DNA of 64,000 nt from contig CAKMRJ010003334.1 in NCBI GenBank assembly GCA_928212115.1, positions 41,941,803 through 42,005,802 on the forward strand, in the 5' to 3' direction. The position numbers and the translations under genes were made by a program. Source of the stretch: Lactuca virosa (Eukaryota > Streptophyta > Magnoliopsida > Asterales > Asteraceae). Positions 11,507-23,022 of the stretch are shown here, in pieces. The notes beneath the pieces were generated by a model that worked only from the letters and a program-made list of their open reading frames with translations, made no database searches and was not told the origin of the DNA. Numbering within the stretch: position 1 is the stretch's first letter; the number at the start of each line of letters is the position of its first letter.

Positions 11507-12848
11507 TGATATGGGCTTATTTAGTCATAGAAATCATTCATTATCTTATTAATGATTGTTGATTTTATATCATTTTATGGACAAAAGGTACTTAATTAGC
11601 TTAATATTTCAATTTCAGTAATAAAAGACATGCTCGGGTGAAAAATGAAGAGGATTGAGTGATTGGAAGCTTGGAGATTGAAGACTGAAGAAAGAAGGAT
11701 GTTGCTGGACAGCTTGACCCCTCATCAGTGTTTTGGCCATATCTCATGAACCGTAACTCCGATTGACGAGATTCAAAATGTTCTGAAAACTAGACACAAT
11801 TTCGGACGATTTTCGTGTTTTGAAAAAATGTTGACTCCAAGTGAACTCGACGATTTGGGCCTCAACTCGACGAGTGGGTCAGAATGTTCCAGATTCGAAG
11901 ATGCCTTGCCGAACACGCCGTATACGCGGATTGTAGAAAAAACTCGTCGAGTTATTCTTAAAAACTCGACGAGTTGGGTTGATTTTTGGTAACTATAAAT
12001 AGAGAACATATATGCCCGAAACCCTAACTTTTTCTAGAGGCTAGCTGCGATTATTGAAGACCAGAAGGGTTCTTAAAGCTTCAGTTTTCGAGATTGCAAC
12101 ATAAGAGACAATTTAGAAGAGAATCAAAGGCAAATAATCATTCTTCTTTTCTTAATCTTTGGTTTGAACCATGTTTGAATCATTAGATTTTGATTTTAGG
12201 TTATTACTTGCTGTAGATATGAGCTAAAAGCTTTTTACTTCTGTTTGGATGAGATAATCTTATGAACATGGTTTGATTGAGTGGTTGGATTAATATTAAA
12301 TTGGTTATTTATCTTGTTAAGCTTGTTAAAGATCCTCATGTATTGATGACGAATATTTTCTGTTAATAAGTGAGTTATTAAGTTGTATGAACATCTTCTT
12401 GATTACTTGATTCATATAGTTTTGTGACTACAAGATTGTATGCCTAGGATTAATGAATATGAAACTAGGGTTAACTAGAAAATATGTAAATCAATGTGTG
12501 AACATGTGTGATGAACAACCACATATGAGTTGATTAAATTGAACAAATTTGATTAGCTATTATTACAAGTCTTACTTGATACGAACTAAACACTAGGAAA
12601 CTTGTTAGTTTAATCACTTGATCACTGTTTGGATTAACTTGTCTACTAAAGGATTGGTAATAATGAACATGAACCCAATCACATTAGGAATCGGTAACCA
12701 TTGACATATTGATCCATTGCACTTGCCACGAAATCAACCATAGGAATAAGTGAATCAAATCTAAACATAAGTCTCTTTTATCATTGAATCTAGTTGTCCT
12801 TTCTTGTTCTTCTTAGTTATTAATTGTCTTAGTTATTAATTGTCTTTC
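11507..12848 (+). repeat. Third LTR of the chain, 3'-truncated
   Basis: It starts TGATATGGGC and matches the first LTR but keeps the roughly 315 bp lost there, including a TATA-like ACTATAAATAGAG near 11992. It stops within a 17-bp tandem duplication, AGTTATTAATTGTCTT, and then passes into the right half of the host solo LTR. Confidence 0.78.
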
Positions 12849-13889
12849 CTTGCTTGCTAGATCTAAGTTTCCATGCATTTTATAGCTTGTTATGTTGGTT
12901 AGCATGCATGGAATCCATAAAGTTGTCAACTTTATGGATCATGGTGGTATCTTAAGCCTTATAAGTCTCAGATCTGGATTTTGGTCATGCTTTTGGAATC
13001 CAAGCTTGAGTCTTGGACCTTTTTACTCCTTTTTTTACCCAAGTTGGTGTTTAAGTCATGTATTGTACATATGTCACTAAAAAGCTTCAATTTTCTGGTC
13101 CTTGGGGTTAAAGAAGACCCTATAAACTGTCCCATGTTAAGGCTTAACGGATTAAGAGCTTAATGCTCATTTTTGGTCAGATTTGGACTCACGACGTGAG
13201 TACGTATTCGAGGAAGTTACTGGACTGAAACCATGACCTCACGACGTGAGCATGAAGGGCTCACGACATGAGCAACCCCTGTGCAAGTTTTGGACTCTTT
13301 GATTGTGGGCTAGCTTGGTATTGAACTTGTCTTTTGGTTTGGGCTCATAATGGACTAAGGATTTTAGAGTAATGGACTTCTGGTTGGGCTTGCCTTGCCC
13401 TAATGGGCCTTGGATGATGAATTAGGCCTTAGTGAGCCCAATGTAGTAGGCCTTGATTGGGCCCAATGGGCTTGGACTTTGGGCCATCGAAAAATCATGG
13501 GTTCAGAAAAGTAATTGGCCTTTGGGGAAAGGCCCATGTAAGGGTTTGGGCCCAATTTGGAAAATTAGGCCATTGATGGATATTTATGGATTTGATGGTT
13601 TTGGGCCTTGGTTGTGAATCTTGTTGGGCCAGGGGTGAAACAGTCATTTCACCCCAAGTAAGGATTATTGGATTTTGACTAAGTGTTATTTTGGTACTAA
13701 TAGCTCGGGGAACCGAAGGATCAGCAGTTCGGGGAATAGCCAGTTAGCAGCCAGAGGATTATCCGCGTGACTTCAGCAGTGCGAGGTGAGTCTCCTCACT
13801 GTTTGTATGGGTCTACGGCCACAATGTCGACCCATTTAGTTTATGTATGGTAGGAAGACCCGGGGGATTAGCCCTTGGCATTAGTTATG

Positions 13890-14415
13890 TTATATGTTCC
13901 GGATTACGATCTGATGTCGGGGTAAGCCCGAGGAATGTTTATATGCTTCCGGACTTCGGTCCGATGCTGGGCGGGGCCTGAGGAAGGTTTATATGTATGT
14001 TGTTCCGGAGTAAGGTCCGATGCCGGGGCAATCCCGAGGAATGTTTGCATGATAGATTATACTTGTTGTCTGTGTGATACTTGTATGCGCCTGATAGGGA
14101 GGTGAGTGTGGGCGAGGTCCCGTATCTCATCACTAGCTGAGTATGGACGGGGTTCCATGACTCATCAGTAGCAGAACAGGGGCGGGGCCCAAGTAGGCGA
14201 GGCCTTAGGACAGTAAATACATTTAGAGTATGTTTTCTTTATGTGCTAGTATGATTATATGATATTGTTGATGTGTATAGCGGGCTGGGCCCAGAGACAG
14301 GCGGGGCCTAAGAGAAACAGATCTGTATACTGAGCGGGGCTTGATGCCAGACGGGGCCTAATGTCGGGCGGGGCCCGATGCCGGATAGAGTCTGATGCCG
14401 GGCGGGGGCCCAGTA
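13890..14415 (+). repeat. GC-rich minisatellite-like repeats within the solo LTR
   Basis: Three degenerate units of about 50 bp (starting near 13897, 13948 and 14002) share TTCCGGA, GGTCCGATGC and a CCGAGGAATGTTTATATG-like end. A second cluster at 14330-14412 repeats GATGCCGGGCGGGGCC-like units of about 17 bp. Such arrays are common inside long plant LTRs. No function is evident. Confidence 0.6.
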
Positions 14416-14793
14416 TATGCTTGTATGTATGGTATGTGGTAGTATGGGGAACTTACTAAGCTTCGTGCTTATGGTTTTCAGTTTTGGTTTCAGGTACTTC
14501 CAGCTGCAAAGAGAAGAGCCCGGGATGACTGTATTGCACACACCAAGATGTTTTAGCATGAGATGTTTACGCTGATGTTTTGAAACTCTGATAATAATGT
14601 TTGAGATACTTTGACTCATGTTTTGATGGAATGGTTTGATAACTATGATTTTATTTAATGATTAAAAATGAAAATTTTGGATCGTATTTTTGGGATGTTT
14701 CATCTCAAGTATTTGAAACTCTTTTTAGGATGTTGAACATACTCCCTTATACTTACTTTAATACATTCCCCATTTTGCTCGCTGCTAAAACTG

Positions 14794-14903
<110 letters not shown>

Positions 14904-14907
14904 CATC

Positions 14908-15483
14908 TTAGCAATGTTGATTCATAGTCCTTTCGCTTCTATTGTCGCCTTCTACTTAGCTTGCATATTATTTAATTCAATCGTAGACTCTACCACCAAA
15001 ACAACGCCGTTAACAAAAGAGCATGCATCATGGTACCCCTTCTTGAATCTCACAAGAGATGTCATCCATAATCAACGTGAATATGTAAGGGCTTAGAGTC
15101 GATCCTTGGTGGAGAATGATTTCCACTAGTCAAAAACTTTGTATCACTAGTTATATTTCAGAAACATGTCATGGATCAATAATACATATCGTATATAGTA
15201 CTAACATATCTCGTAGGACCCTACGAGCTTCTAGGGTTCTCCGAATCAACTACTACAAAATGCTATCATATGTATTTTTAAGGTTAATGAACACCATATG
15301 AAGATCCTTATTTCTTTTTTTTTTATATTCCTCAATAAGGCGTATGAGGAAGTCAATAGCCTTAGTCGTTGACCTCCCTTACAAGAAGTCGAATCGGTTT
15401 AAAGCATCGTTGATTTCGTCTCAACGTAGCCTCTATCACTCATTCACATAGCTTTATAGTATGACTAAGTAGTTTAATACCCC
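14908..15483 (-). pseudogene. RTE-like LINE reverse-transcriptase fragment
   Basis: Read on the minus strand, the degenerate translation shows HQGSTLSPYIFTLIMDDIS near 15112-15055, LEARRV near 15220, QFGF-like residues near 15400 and GIKLL near 15480, in the order seen in plant RTE-type RTs. Several stops and frameshifts are present. The fragment continues at 24631-24680, where the reading joins across a hAT insertion. It is a dead 5'-truncated copy. Confidence 0.65.
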
Positions 15484-16486
15484 TATAGTTGCAAGGCCGA
15501 CCCTTGACATGTTCAAAAGGTACTTGTGAACAGGGCCTCAAAAAATCAAAGGGCCCAATTTTTTTAGCACTTGTATTACCCTTAGTTAATGGCCCAAAAC
15601 AAAAATTAGGTTAAAGCAACATAAACCAGTCGACACAAGCAAGATAGAACGAGCGGGAAAAAGCAAAGAAATTTCGGCAAAAGAAAAAAAACTCTTCGAT
15701 TTCTTCTTTTCTTAGCATGGGGCATGAATTAAATCTGCAACAATATTTTTGAATGAGGCAATAAACAACCTTCCTTCTTTATTCTTTCTTCACGAAATTC
15801 TGAAACAAACATCCTATAATCTGTCTCAAAAATCAGAAATTTGTTCTTCACTTCTTTCTTCTCGAAAATCAAGTTTTAGAAGCTACAAATTCCATGTTGA
15901 GGCTTCGAAATAAGGAGGAGAAGATAGGGATTATGGTATTTCCGACATTTTTCCTGATTCCTTACTTCTTTTTCTTATACTTAGTGTTTTTATTTCTAAT
16001 TTCTGAAGGATCAAGAAATTGAGTTTTGAAAATAAGAGGAACAAGCACAGAAGCACATTACTTTCGAAAATCAGAACAAAGCATTGAGGAAATCGATTTC
16101 AAAAATTTGGATGTACATCAGTTTCGAAAATCCTGGTTCCTTACTTCTTTGTTTCGTTACTCTCTTTTCCTGATTGGTAATACTCTTTCTTGCTGATTTC
16201 TGGTACTCTTTCAGTCTTTCTACTAATTTTTTATACTAATCAGAAAAGGCATATTGAGGAAATAGATTCCCGACTCTTTCTTGCTGATTTGAAGTGACGA
16301 AAATCAGAAGCTACGTTGTTGATTTCTGAATTTTTTTTATTAGAAGCATATCTGATTTGTTTTTTATTTGTTTGTGATTTGACTTCTAATTTTTTTTTAT
16401 TCTTTTCTGTTTTTTACAGTTTTCATACCCTTTTATTGCTAGAGTTTCAACATATATAACCAAGAAGAAATCTACAAATTGTATGC

Positions 16487-17918
16487 TGTTAGGTGCTATT
16501 TGTGCACCTTTTTGCACACCTTTTAGTCCCATTTCATGCATCTATTTAGCACAATTGTTCTTCCTTTTTCTTGCATTTCATTATATTCATGTTAGTCTCT
16601 ATAACAACCTTATTTGCACATTTTCATGTCTTTTTCAGGTAAACCGGAGGTTGGAACGCGCTTTAGGAAGTGTCAGGAAGCATTGGTGAAGATTTCGGGA
16701 TGATCGGGCGAAGAACGAAAAAGTTGGAAAAATCAAGTTTGGATTCGGAGTCAGAGGGGTACACGGGTCAGGTTGGATTTAAAATTAAAAATCAACATGG
16801 GCCATGTTGACCAAAATGGGTGTTGTTGACCATGCTGAACACGGGCCGTGTCAGTTTTACTCTATGTCCAACACGGGCCGTGTTCGACCTAGAAACAAAC
16901 TTTTGGCAGTTTTTCCTATCTTTCATATTACGGGTTAAGGGCCATTTTTACACACACACACAACATATCAGAGCACATTTTGAGAAGGATTTTCGAAGGT
17001 TTTTGCAAGGGTTTGATTAGCAATCATTTGGAAACATTATTTCTAGTATTTGTAAGTTGTAATTGCATACATTTTCATCTTTTAAACTTGTGATCTAGTT
17101 CTAGCCATGTGTGGCTAGAACCCTAGTTTCTCCAACTTCATGTCTTGACTTCTTAGTTGTGATTTCAATCATATGACTTGATGTTTGTTTTTAATTTCTA
17201 TCTAGTGAATTTGATTTTGCTTCAATCGAATGTTTGATTCTAATTGTGATTCTTATTGGCCATTTGAATTAGGGTTAGGTCATTCAAGTTATCTCTTTTA
17301 CAAAATCCGTAATTGTTTTGTGAAATTGAACAAGTAACAAGCACTAAACTGATTTCCATTGAATGAATTTAGTGTAAATCTTATTCACACACTCTTACGC
17401 TCCCGAGCTTGTGAGGAGTATTGGGTGTTGTTGGGAACATTCACATAGAGTTTAATGCAATCTTTCAATCTAATTCTAAGAGCGTGTTTAGATTAGGTTA
17501 GTAAGGTTAGGGTTAATCAAAGAGCTTGTTTTGGTTAATTAATGTGGTGAATGGGAAGTGTTAGAGCTTGTTAACACTTTCAAGTACCAACTTATATAGA
17601 ATTGAGCAAATATCATGTTATCTTGGAATCACATTGCTAAGTTGTCATACATGAGGTTGGAGTCCTTACCATTTCTGAATTTAATTCACTCTTTTAGTTG
17701 ATTACTTGTGTTTTTAAGTGTTTGTTTTAATTATTTCATTCTAAACCCCCCTCTTTACTGTTGGTGACCACAGTACCTTGCGCAAAGAGGTATAGACTAA
17801 TTATCCCGTGTCTCTGTGGATCGACCCTGCTTGCCTTGTATTATTTTTATAGTGCAATAGAGTAGTGTACTTGGAGTCATTTGTACCCCTTTATTTGTTG
17901 GGTTTGACACGCCTAACA
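16487..17918 (+). repeat. 5' LTR of the Athila-type element
   Basis: The copy is complete, from TG to CA. It contains ACAYGGGCCRTGT palindromes at 16795, 16839 and 16871, and a short CA run at 16954. Confidence 0.92.
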
Positions 17919-17921
17919 AAT

Positions 17922-17939
17922 TGGCGCCGTTGCCGGGGA
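17922..17939 (+). promoter_or_regulatory. Primer-binding site, tRNA-Asp
   Basis: TGGCGCCGTTGCCGGGGA lies three bases after the LTR and matches the complement of the plant tRNA-Asp 3' end perfectly. This supports assignment to the Athila lineage. Confidence 0.9.
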
Positions 17940-17960
17940 CACGGTGTTACTAATTGTTTT

Positions 17961-20611
17961 ATGCCAAGATCTTTTCGTACAGGTACACCATTGCCAGTTG
18001 ACTCGGAGATAGAGAAGACTGCAAAGAAGCTAAGGAAGCAAGCCAAGCTTCGTAAGAAGCAACCGGGTTCCGGGATTTCTTCGTCATCTACTCCCTCGGT
18101 CATCAACATTTGGGAGGACATACCCCTCTCAAGTGTATCCGCATCAGAAACAGAAAGTCTCTCACTCTCATCACAACCATCCTCACCCAAAAATACCACT
18201 CCACCATCTTCACCTACCTATAATACCCCAAACACTATACCCACAGAAACTTCAACCACTACTCACACCATAGGAGATAACCATGGAGGGAATCCACCTC
18301 CAAACCCACCACCCGAACAAACTCTCCGTCAATGGTCAAGACAAGAGGTCACCCAACAACCTCTTTGCATCACATACCCAGCCGCCACCAACCTGGAACT
18401 AAAATCCGGCCTCATTCACTTACTCCCAACATTTAGGGGCCTGGAAAATGAAGATCCTCACAAGTTTCTCACAGAGTTCCATGTAGTATGTGTGGGTATG
18501 AAACCACACAATGTCACAGAGGATCAGATCAAGCTTAGGGCATTCCCCTTTGCGGTGCAAGATGCAACTAAAGACTGGCTTTATGACCTTCCACCGGGGA
18601 CGGTTACCACTTGGGTAGATCTTGCACGACTCTTTTTTGACAAATACTTCCCGGAGATGAAAGCTTCAGCCCTACGGAGGGAAATCATTGGAATCAAACA
18701 ACACAAGAGATAAGCCTTTCATACATATTGGGAGAGGTTTAAAAAGCTTTGTGCTCGTTGTCCCAAGCATGGAATTACCGAGTACCAACTCCTCCAATAT
18801 TTCATTGAAGGAATGACCCCAATGGAAAGAAGGCTTCTTAATGCTTCGAGTGACGGATCTTTACCCGATAAGACTCCAACCGAAATCCGCAACTTAATCA
18901 AGAACATGGCTGAAGATTCTAAACATTCAAGCCATGATGAAGAATGGTACACGGATGCACCCCGAGGTGTAAAGGAAGTCCAGACTCCTCAAATTGAAGC
19001 TCAATTATCCGAGCTTACGAAAGTGGTTATGATGCTAGCCAAAGATAAAGGTGTGCAGCCCACACCCCGCCCATGCGGTATTTGCACTCAAGTGGGGCAC
19101 CCAACTGATATGTGCCCTCAACTTCAAGATGAGGAATATGAAGAAGCAAAAGCCATGGGATGCTATTCCGGATCAAATCAAAGAGGATACGATCAGCCAC
19201 GGGGCGACCAAAGATGGAACAACAATCAAGGTTGGGGAGGAAATCGACAGGGAAGTTATCAACCAAGTCAACCAAATCAATACCAAAACAAACCACCTTT
19301 TCCACCACAAAACTTTTAGCCAAGGCAGCCACACCACCCTCCTCAACAAGCGGGTTCATCAAGCATGTCCTTAGAGGACATAGTGAAGAGTTTGGCCACT
19401 AGCACCCAAACTTTCCAAAAAGAGACAAAAGCAAGCATAAAGAACTTAGAGAAACAAGTTTCACAGCTTGCTACTTCCGTAAGCAAACTAGAATCTCAAG
19501 GAAAGTTGCCCGCCCAAACTGAAACAACGTGTGTGCCATCACTTTGAGAGGCGGAAAGAGCTACGATGGTCCAAAAGTGTCAGTTGATCACGAAGAAGAA
19601 GAAATAGTGGTCGAAGAGGCAACAAAAGAAGAAAAGAAGGAAGATAAAACAACCGCAAAGAAGCCCTTCGTCACTGAGCCTAAAGCCACACCTGCTCCAT
19701 TCCCCGAACGATTAAAGAGCACGAAGAAAGAACGGGAGGAGAGTGAGATCATGCAAATGTTCAAAAAAGTTCAAATCAACATTCCACTCCTCGAGGCCAT
19801 CAAGCAGGTACCTAGATATGCAAGGTTCCTTAAGGATCTTTGTGTGTCTAAAAAGAAATTAAAAGGAAATCAAGTCGTAACAGTTAGGGAGCATGTATCC
19901 GCGGTTTTGCAAAAGAGGATGCCCCCGAAGTGCAAGGATCCCGGTGTCTTTACCGTGCCTTGCAAGTTGGGGAATCTTTATGTACCCCGAGCTATGCTTG
20001 ATCTAGGTGCATCCGTAAATGTCCTACCATATTCTCTTTTCAAATCAATTGGTGTAGGAACATTGAGCAAAACCGGTGTGATCATCCAACTTGCTGACCG
20101 GTCTTTGGTACACCCAAAGGGAGTATTAGAGGACGTGTTAGTGCAAGTCGATGAATTTGTCTTCCCGGCTGATTTTTATGTCTTAGATATGGGAGATGAT
20201 GACTCTCCAAGTTCAAGTTCCATACTTTTGGGTAGACCTTTTCTTAAAACTTCTAAAACAAAAATTGATGTCTACAATGGAACTTTGAGTATGGAATTTG
20301 ATGGTGAAGTTATCAACTTCAATGTTCATGAAGCAAAAAAGGTTCCTTCTGATGTTCAATCTATTAATTTTGTGAATATGATCCAGCCATTGGCTGAAAA
20401 GAGCTTAAACTCGACTAACCATGGTTTTATGGAGTTAGTCTTTTCACAAAAATTAGACAGGGACAAAGCCAAAGAACTTGCAGAGGAGTACGGTATAAAC
20501 GAGGAGGTGCTGGAGATTTTGAAGTTCAAGGATGATAAGCACATGCAGATTGATGGAAGAGAAGTAGAATTACCTACTACCAAAGCCAAATTTCTTCCAC
20601 CGGTGGAATAA
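17961..20611 (+). pseudogene. Athila gag-protease polyprotein with two stops and one frameshift
   Basis: The frame starts MPRSFRTG at 17961. The gag core (LIHLLPTFRGLENEDPHKFL) lies near 18410-18470, followed by a capsid segment and the knuckle CGICTQVGHPTDMCP near 19075. A coiled-coil stretch lies at about 19365-19510. The aspartic protease has LDLGASVNVLP near 20000 with the usual catalytic Asp. The frame is broken by TAA at 18711, TAG at 19317 and a frameshift near 19527. It ends after protease with VELPTTKAKFLPPVE. RT, RNase H and integrase are absent. The near-identical LTRs and this damage together indicate a defective passenger copy. Confidence 0.85.
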
Positions 20612-23022
20612 GCACAAGATTCGGGAGCAAAAACTCCACCGGACCCTTTAAAGATAATACATGTTGAGAAGGAGAGCACTCAACCGGTCATCAACTCAAA
20701 TAAACTACCGAAGAAGGAAGAAAAGGATTTGGTAACCTTGCTTAATAAATACCAAAGAAGGATCAAGTGGACAGTCTCCGATATTAAGGGTTTAAGCCCT
20801 TTTTGGTTTGTGCGAAAAAAGAAAGCCAAAGAGAGGGTGAAGGTTCCATTGAAGGAAGTGGTGAGAAGGTTGATGTGTTGGAGAGGCCCACATACTTAGA
20901 ACGAAGCATATTTGGGGGCAACGTCGAGCCAACGATTTAAAACAAGGGCGGCTAACCGGGAGGCAACCCGGGGGTATTTCTATCATTTCTTTAAAAACAA
21001 TTTCCATTTCTTTGAAGTTTTTGGTTTTTAATGTTCCAAATGCATTTAAGCATGTTTTTAAATCACCAAACGGACCTCGGGATGCAAAACTATTTCGTTT
21101 GAATGAGAGGGGATTTTTAGGGTTCAAAAAGTGGGAAGTGGCAAACAGAGCCGTACACGGCCCGTGTTCATTTTTTCCTTATATTGAACACAGGCCGTGT
21201 TCAAGCGAGGCAAACATTTTCGCAGTCAGAGGGGTACACGGCCCGTGTCTTTTTTACCTTATGCCCAACACGGGGTCGTGTTCATCCATTTGCAGAATTT
21301 TAAACCCCCAACACGGGCCGTGTGATTTTACACTAAAAGAACACGGGCCATGTTGGCTGCTGAACAAATGTGTTTTAAGTCTAAAAGTCGGTTTTTATCA
21401 CCCCCATTCACCCATAACTCACCCCCAAAACAATTTCTCTCTTCCAAGAACCCCTAGGTCTGAAACTTTCACAATCTGTTTTGTGCTTTTGGGCTTGATA
21501 CTTTATGTAGGCAAGCTTGGGGAGGTTGAAGAGGAGGTTCTCACCACCAACTGCAAGGCTCCAAGAACGATTCGGTAAATTCTTTCCATATCTTTAATCG
21601 TTCATATTTTGCTTTAAAATTCAATATGTATGCACTTGTGACTGTTTTAGACTCTTACCTAACCCGACTACCATCCCCCACCACCTTCCGGTGATTAGAT
21701 AGGTTGTTCCGCCCTCTCCGAGCATCGGGGACGATGCTTATCTTTAAGCTTGGGGAGGGGTAGAGTTGTACACTAGGTTCATTCATGCATTTTCAAAAAA
21801 AAAAAGTTTTTATTTCAAGTTTTTGCATTTTACCATTTTTTGCATTTCATATTCATGCATGCATTTTCAAAAAAAAAAAATGTACGAGATGATGACACTC
21901 TTTACATATAATAGCTCCATGAAGTGGGAAAACGAGAAATCAAATGAAAAAAAAAACAAAATACCCGAGGCGACCGGATTGTTACCGGAAGTGTAGAATC
22001 AGTTGTCATAACTAGGGGACCCAAACACCGTAATTCGAGACCCTAGCCTTAGATAATAAAAAGAAATTATATTGAAACGTTTTTTGGGCGGTAATAACAG
22101 CTTTAGGATGATTTGCTTATGAATGTTTAAAAAGAATCTTTATCGGCAACTCTGGACCCACAGAACACGGGTCTATTTGTTGACACGCGTCACCCTTGCG
22201 GTGACAGAGAGCTTAAGTATCAGATCCACACAGTCAAGAAAGAAAGAAGGGTACAACTGTCTTATCTAGTACCCAAATCAGAATTTCAAGTGCCAAAACG
22301 AAGAAATCTCAAGAAATTCCAAAAATAAAGATTGAAGAATCCAAATTCAAAACGAAGTACAAATCAAAGTTCAATCAAATCAAAAGCAAATTCAAAGTCA
22401 AATCTGGCGAATGAAGAACTGTGTGATATGATACTTGTGGCTCTCGAAAAAAGTGAAAGCATAGGAGCTGGGCCCCTTCGGGTGGGCTCATTGTTTCAGC
22501 GAAAGCTGATTCGCCGTGACGGGTTCTTAAGGATGCGTCGATTCTGATTCTTGGCCATCTAGTCTGAAGGACATGAGATCCGGACTATGTTATTTTCGCC
22601 CATAAAGCTTAGTAAGGTATAAAGTTTTAATAAAACTAGGGTTGGATTATTGGATTACACCGTTTCGGGTCTTCCTCACCTTGGGAGTCTGTGATATGTG
22701 GAAGGAAGCAGGATGGTCACCTAGGTATTAATGATTGGAGCCCCATTGATGTAAGGTTTGATCGTATATGTCCATATTTATAAAAATAAATAAAAAGATT
22801 ACTTGTGTTCTTAAATCTTTCATTGGTTCAATTTTTGTTCCTTAAGTATCTTTTGTACATATGTTTCATTTTCATGGTTTTCATCGCATGCATTCATTCT
22901 TAGCTTTTAGGATCTTTCTGTCCACATTTTTTCTATGTTTCTTTTTGCCATCTAGAAATCGTCCTGTTTGTCCGGTTCTTGTTCTTTCTTGAGGACAAGA
23001 AAGGTCTAAGCTTGGGGAGATT
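20612..23022 (+). other. Non-coding 3' internal region of the Athila-type element
   Basis: A short RT-start remnant (WTVSDIKGL-like, near 20770) runs quickly into unrelated sequence, which marks the pol deletion. GGGAGGCAACCCGG lies near 20960. Seven ACACGGSCCGTGT-type palindromes occur at 21155-21353. AAGCTTGGGGAG occurs near 21510, 21748 and 23009, the last directly before the 3' LTR and probably the polypurine tract. No env-like gene was supported. Confidence 0.65.

Larger units (their letters stand above)
4975..12848 (+). mobile_element. Athila-like non-autonomous LTR-retrotransposon chain (LTR-int-LTR-int-LTR)
   Basis: Three LTR copies (4975-6226, about 8173-9104, 11507-about 12848) alternate with two internal regions (6227-8172 and 9105-11506). 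Each LTR starts TGATATGGGC where its 5' end is present, and ends ACACACATCA where its 3' end is present. The binding site after the first LTR matches tRNA-Asp, the primer type used by Athila elements. The only open frame is a 184-residue acidic protein; no protease, RT or integrase was seen. The chain sits inside the solo LTR at 4489-14702. The third LTR lacks its last 245 bp or so, and the second lacks its first 640 bp or so. Unequal recombination between copies explains the layout best. Confidence 0.8.
4489..14702 (+). mobile_element. Solo Ty3/gypsy LTR, split by a nested Athila-like chain
   Basis: The sequence begins TGTAACGCCC and ends GGGATGTTTCA. It is flanked by an exact 5-bp duplication, TCTCA, at 4484-4488 and 14703-14707. 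Only the halves 4489-4974 and about 12849-14702 belong to it, roughly 2.3 kb, and no coding region lies between them once the nested element is removed. This is the signature of a solo LTR left by recombination between two LTRs. Its start resembles the LTR start of the chromovirus at 57845 (TGTAATGCCC), so a Tekay-like origin and plus orientation are likely but not certain. CTCACGACGTGAG palindromes occur in both halves. Confidence 0.82.

Noticed and set aside
4875..13272. Regularly spaced palindromes as a CRISPR-like array
   Set aside because: Copies are few, imperfect and lie inside LTRs of a plant genome, with no uniform spacers and no cas genes.
21012..21578. 188-codon frame as an env-like gene of the Athila element
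   Set aside because: It runs through the palindromes and shows no signal peptide, membrane pattern or conserved composition.
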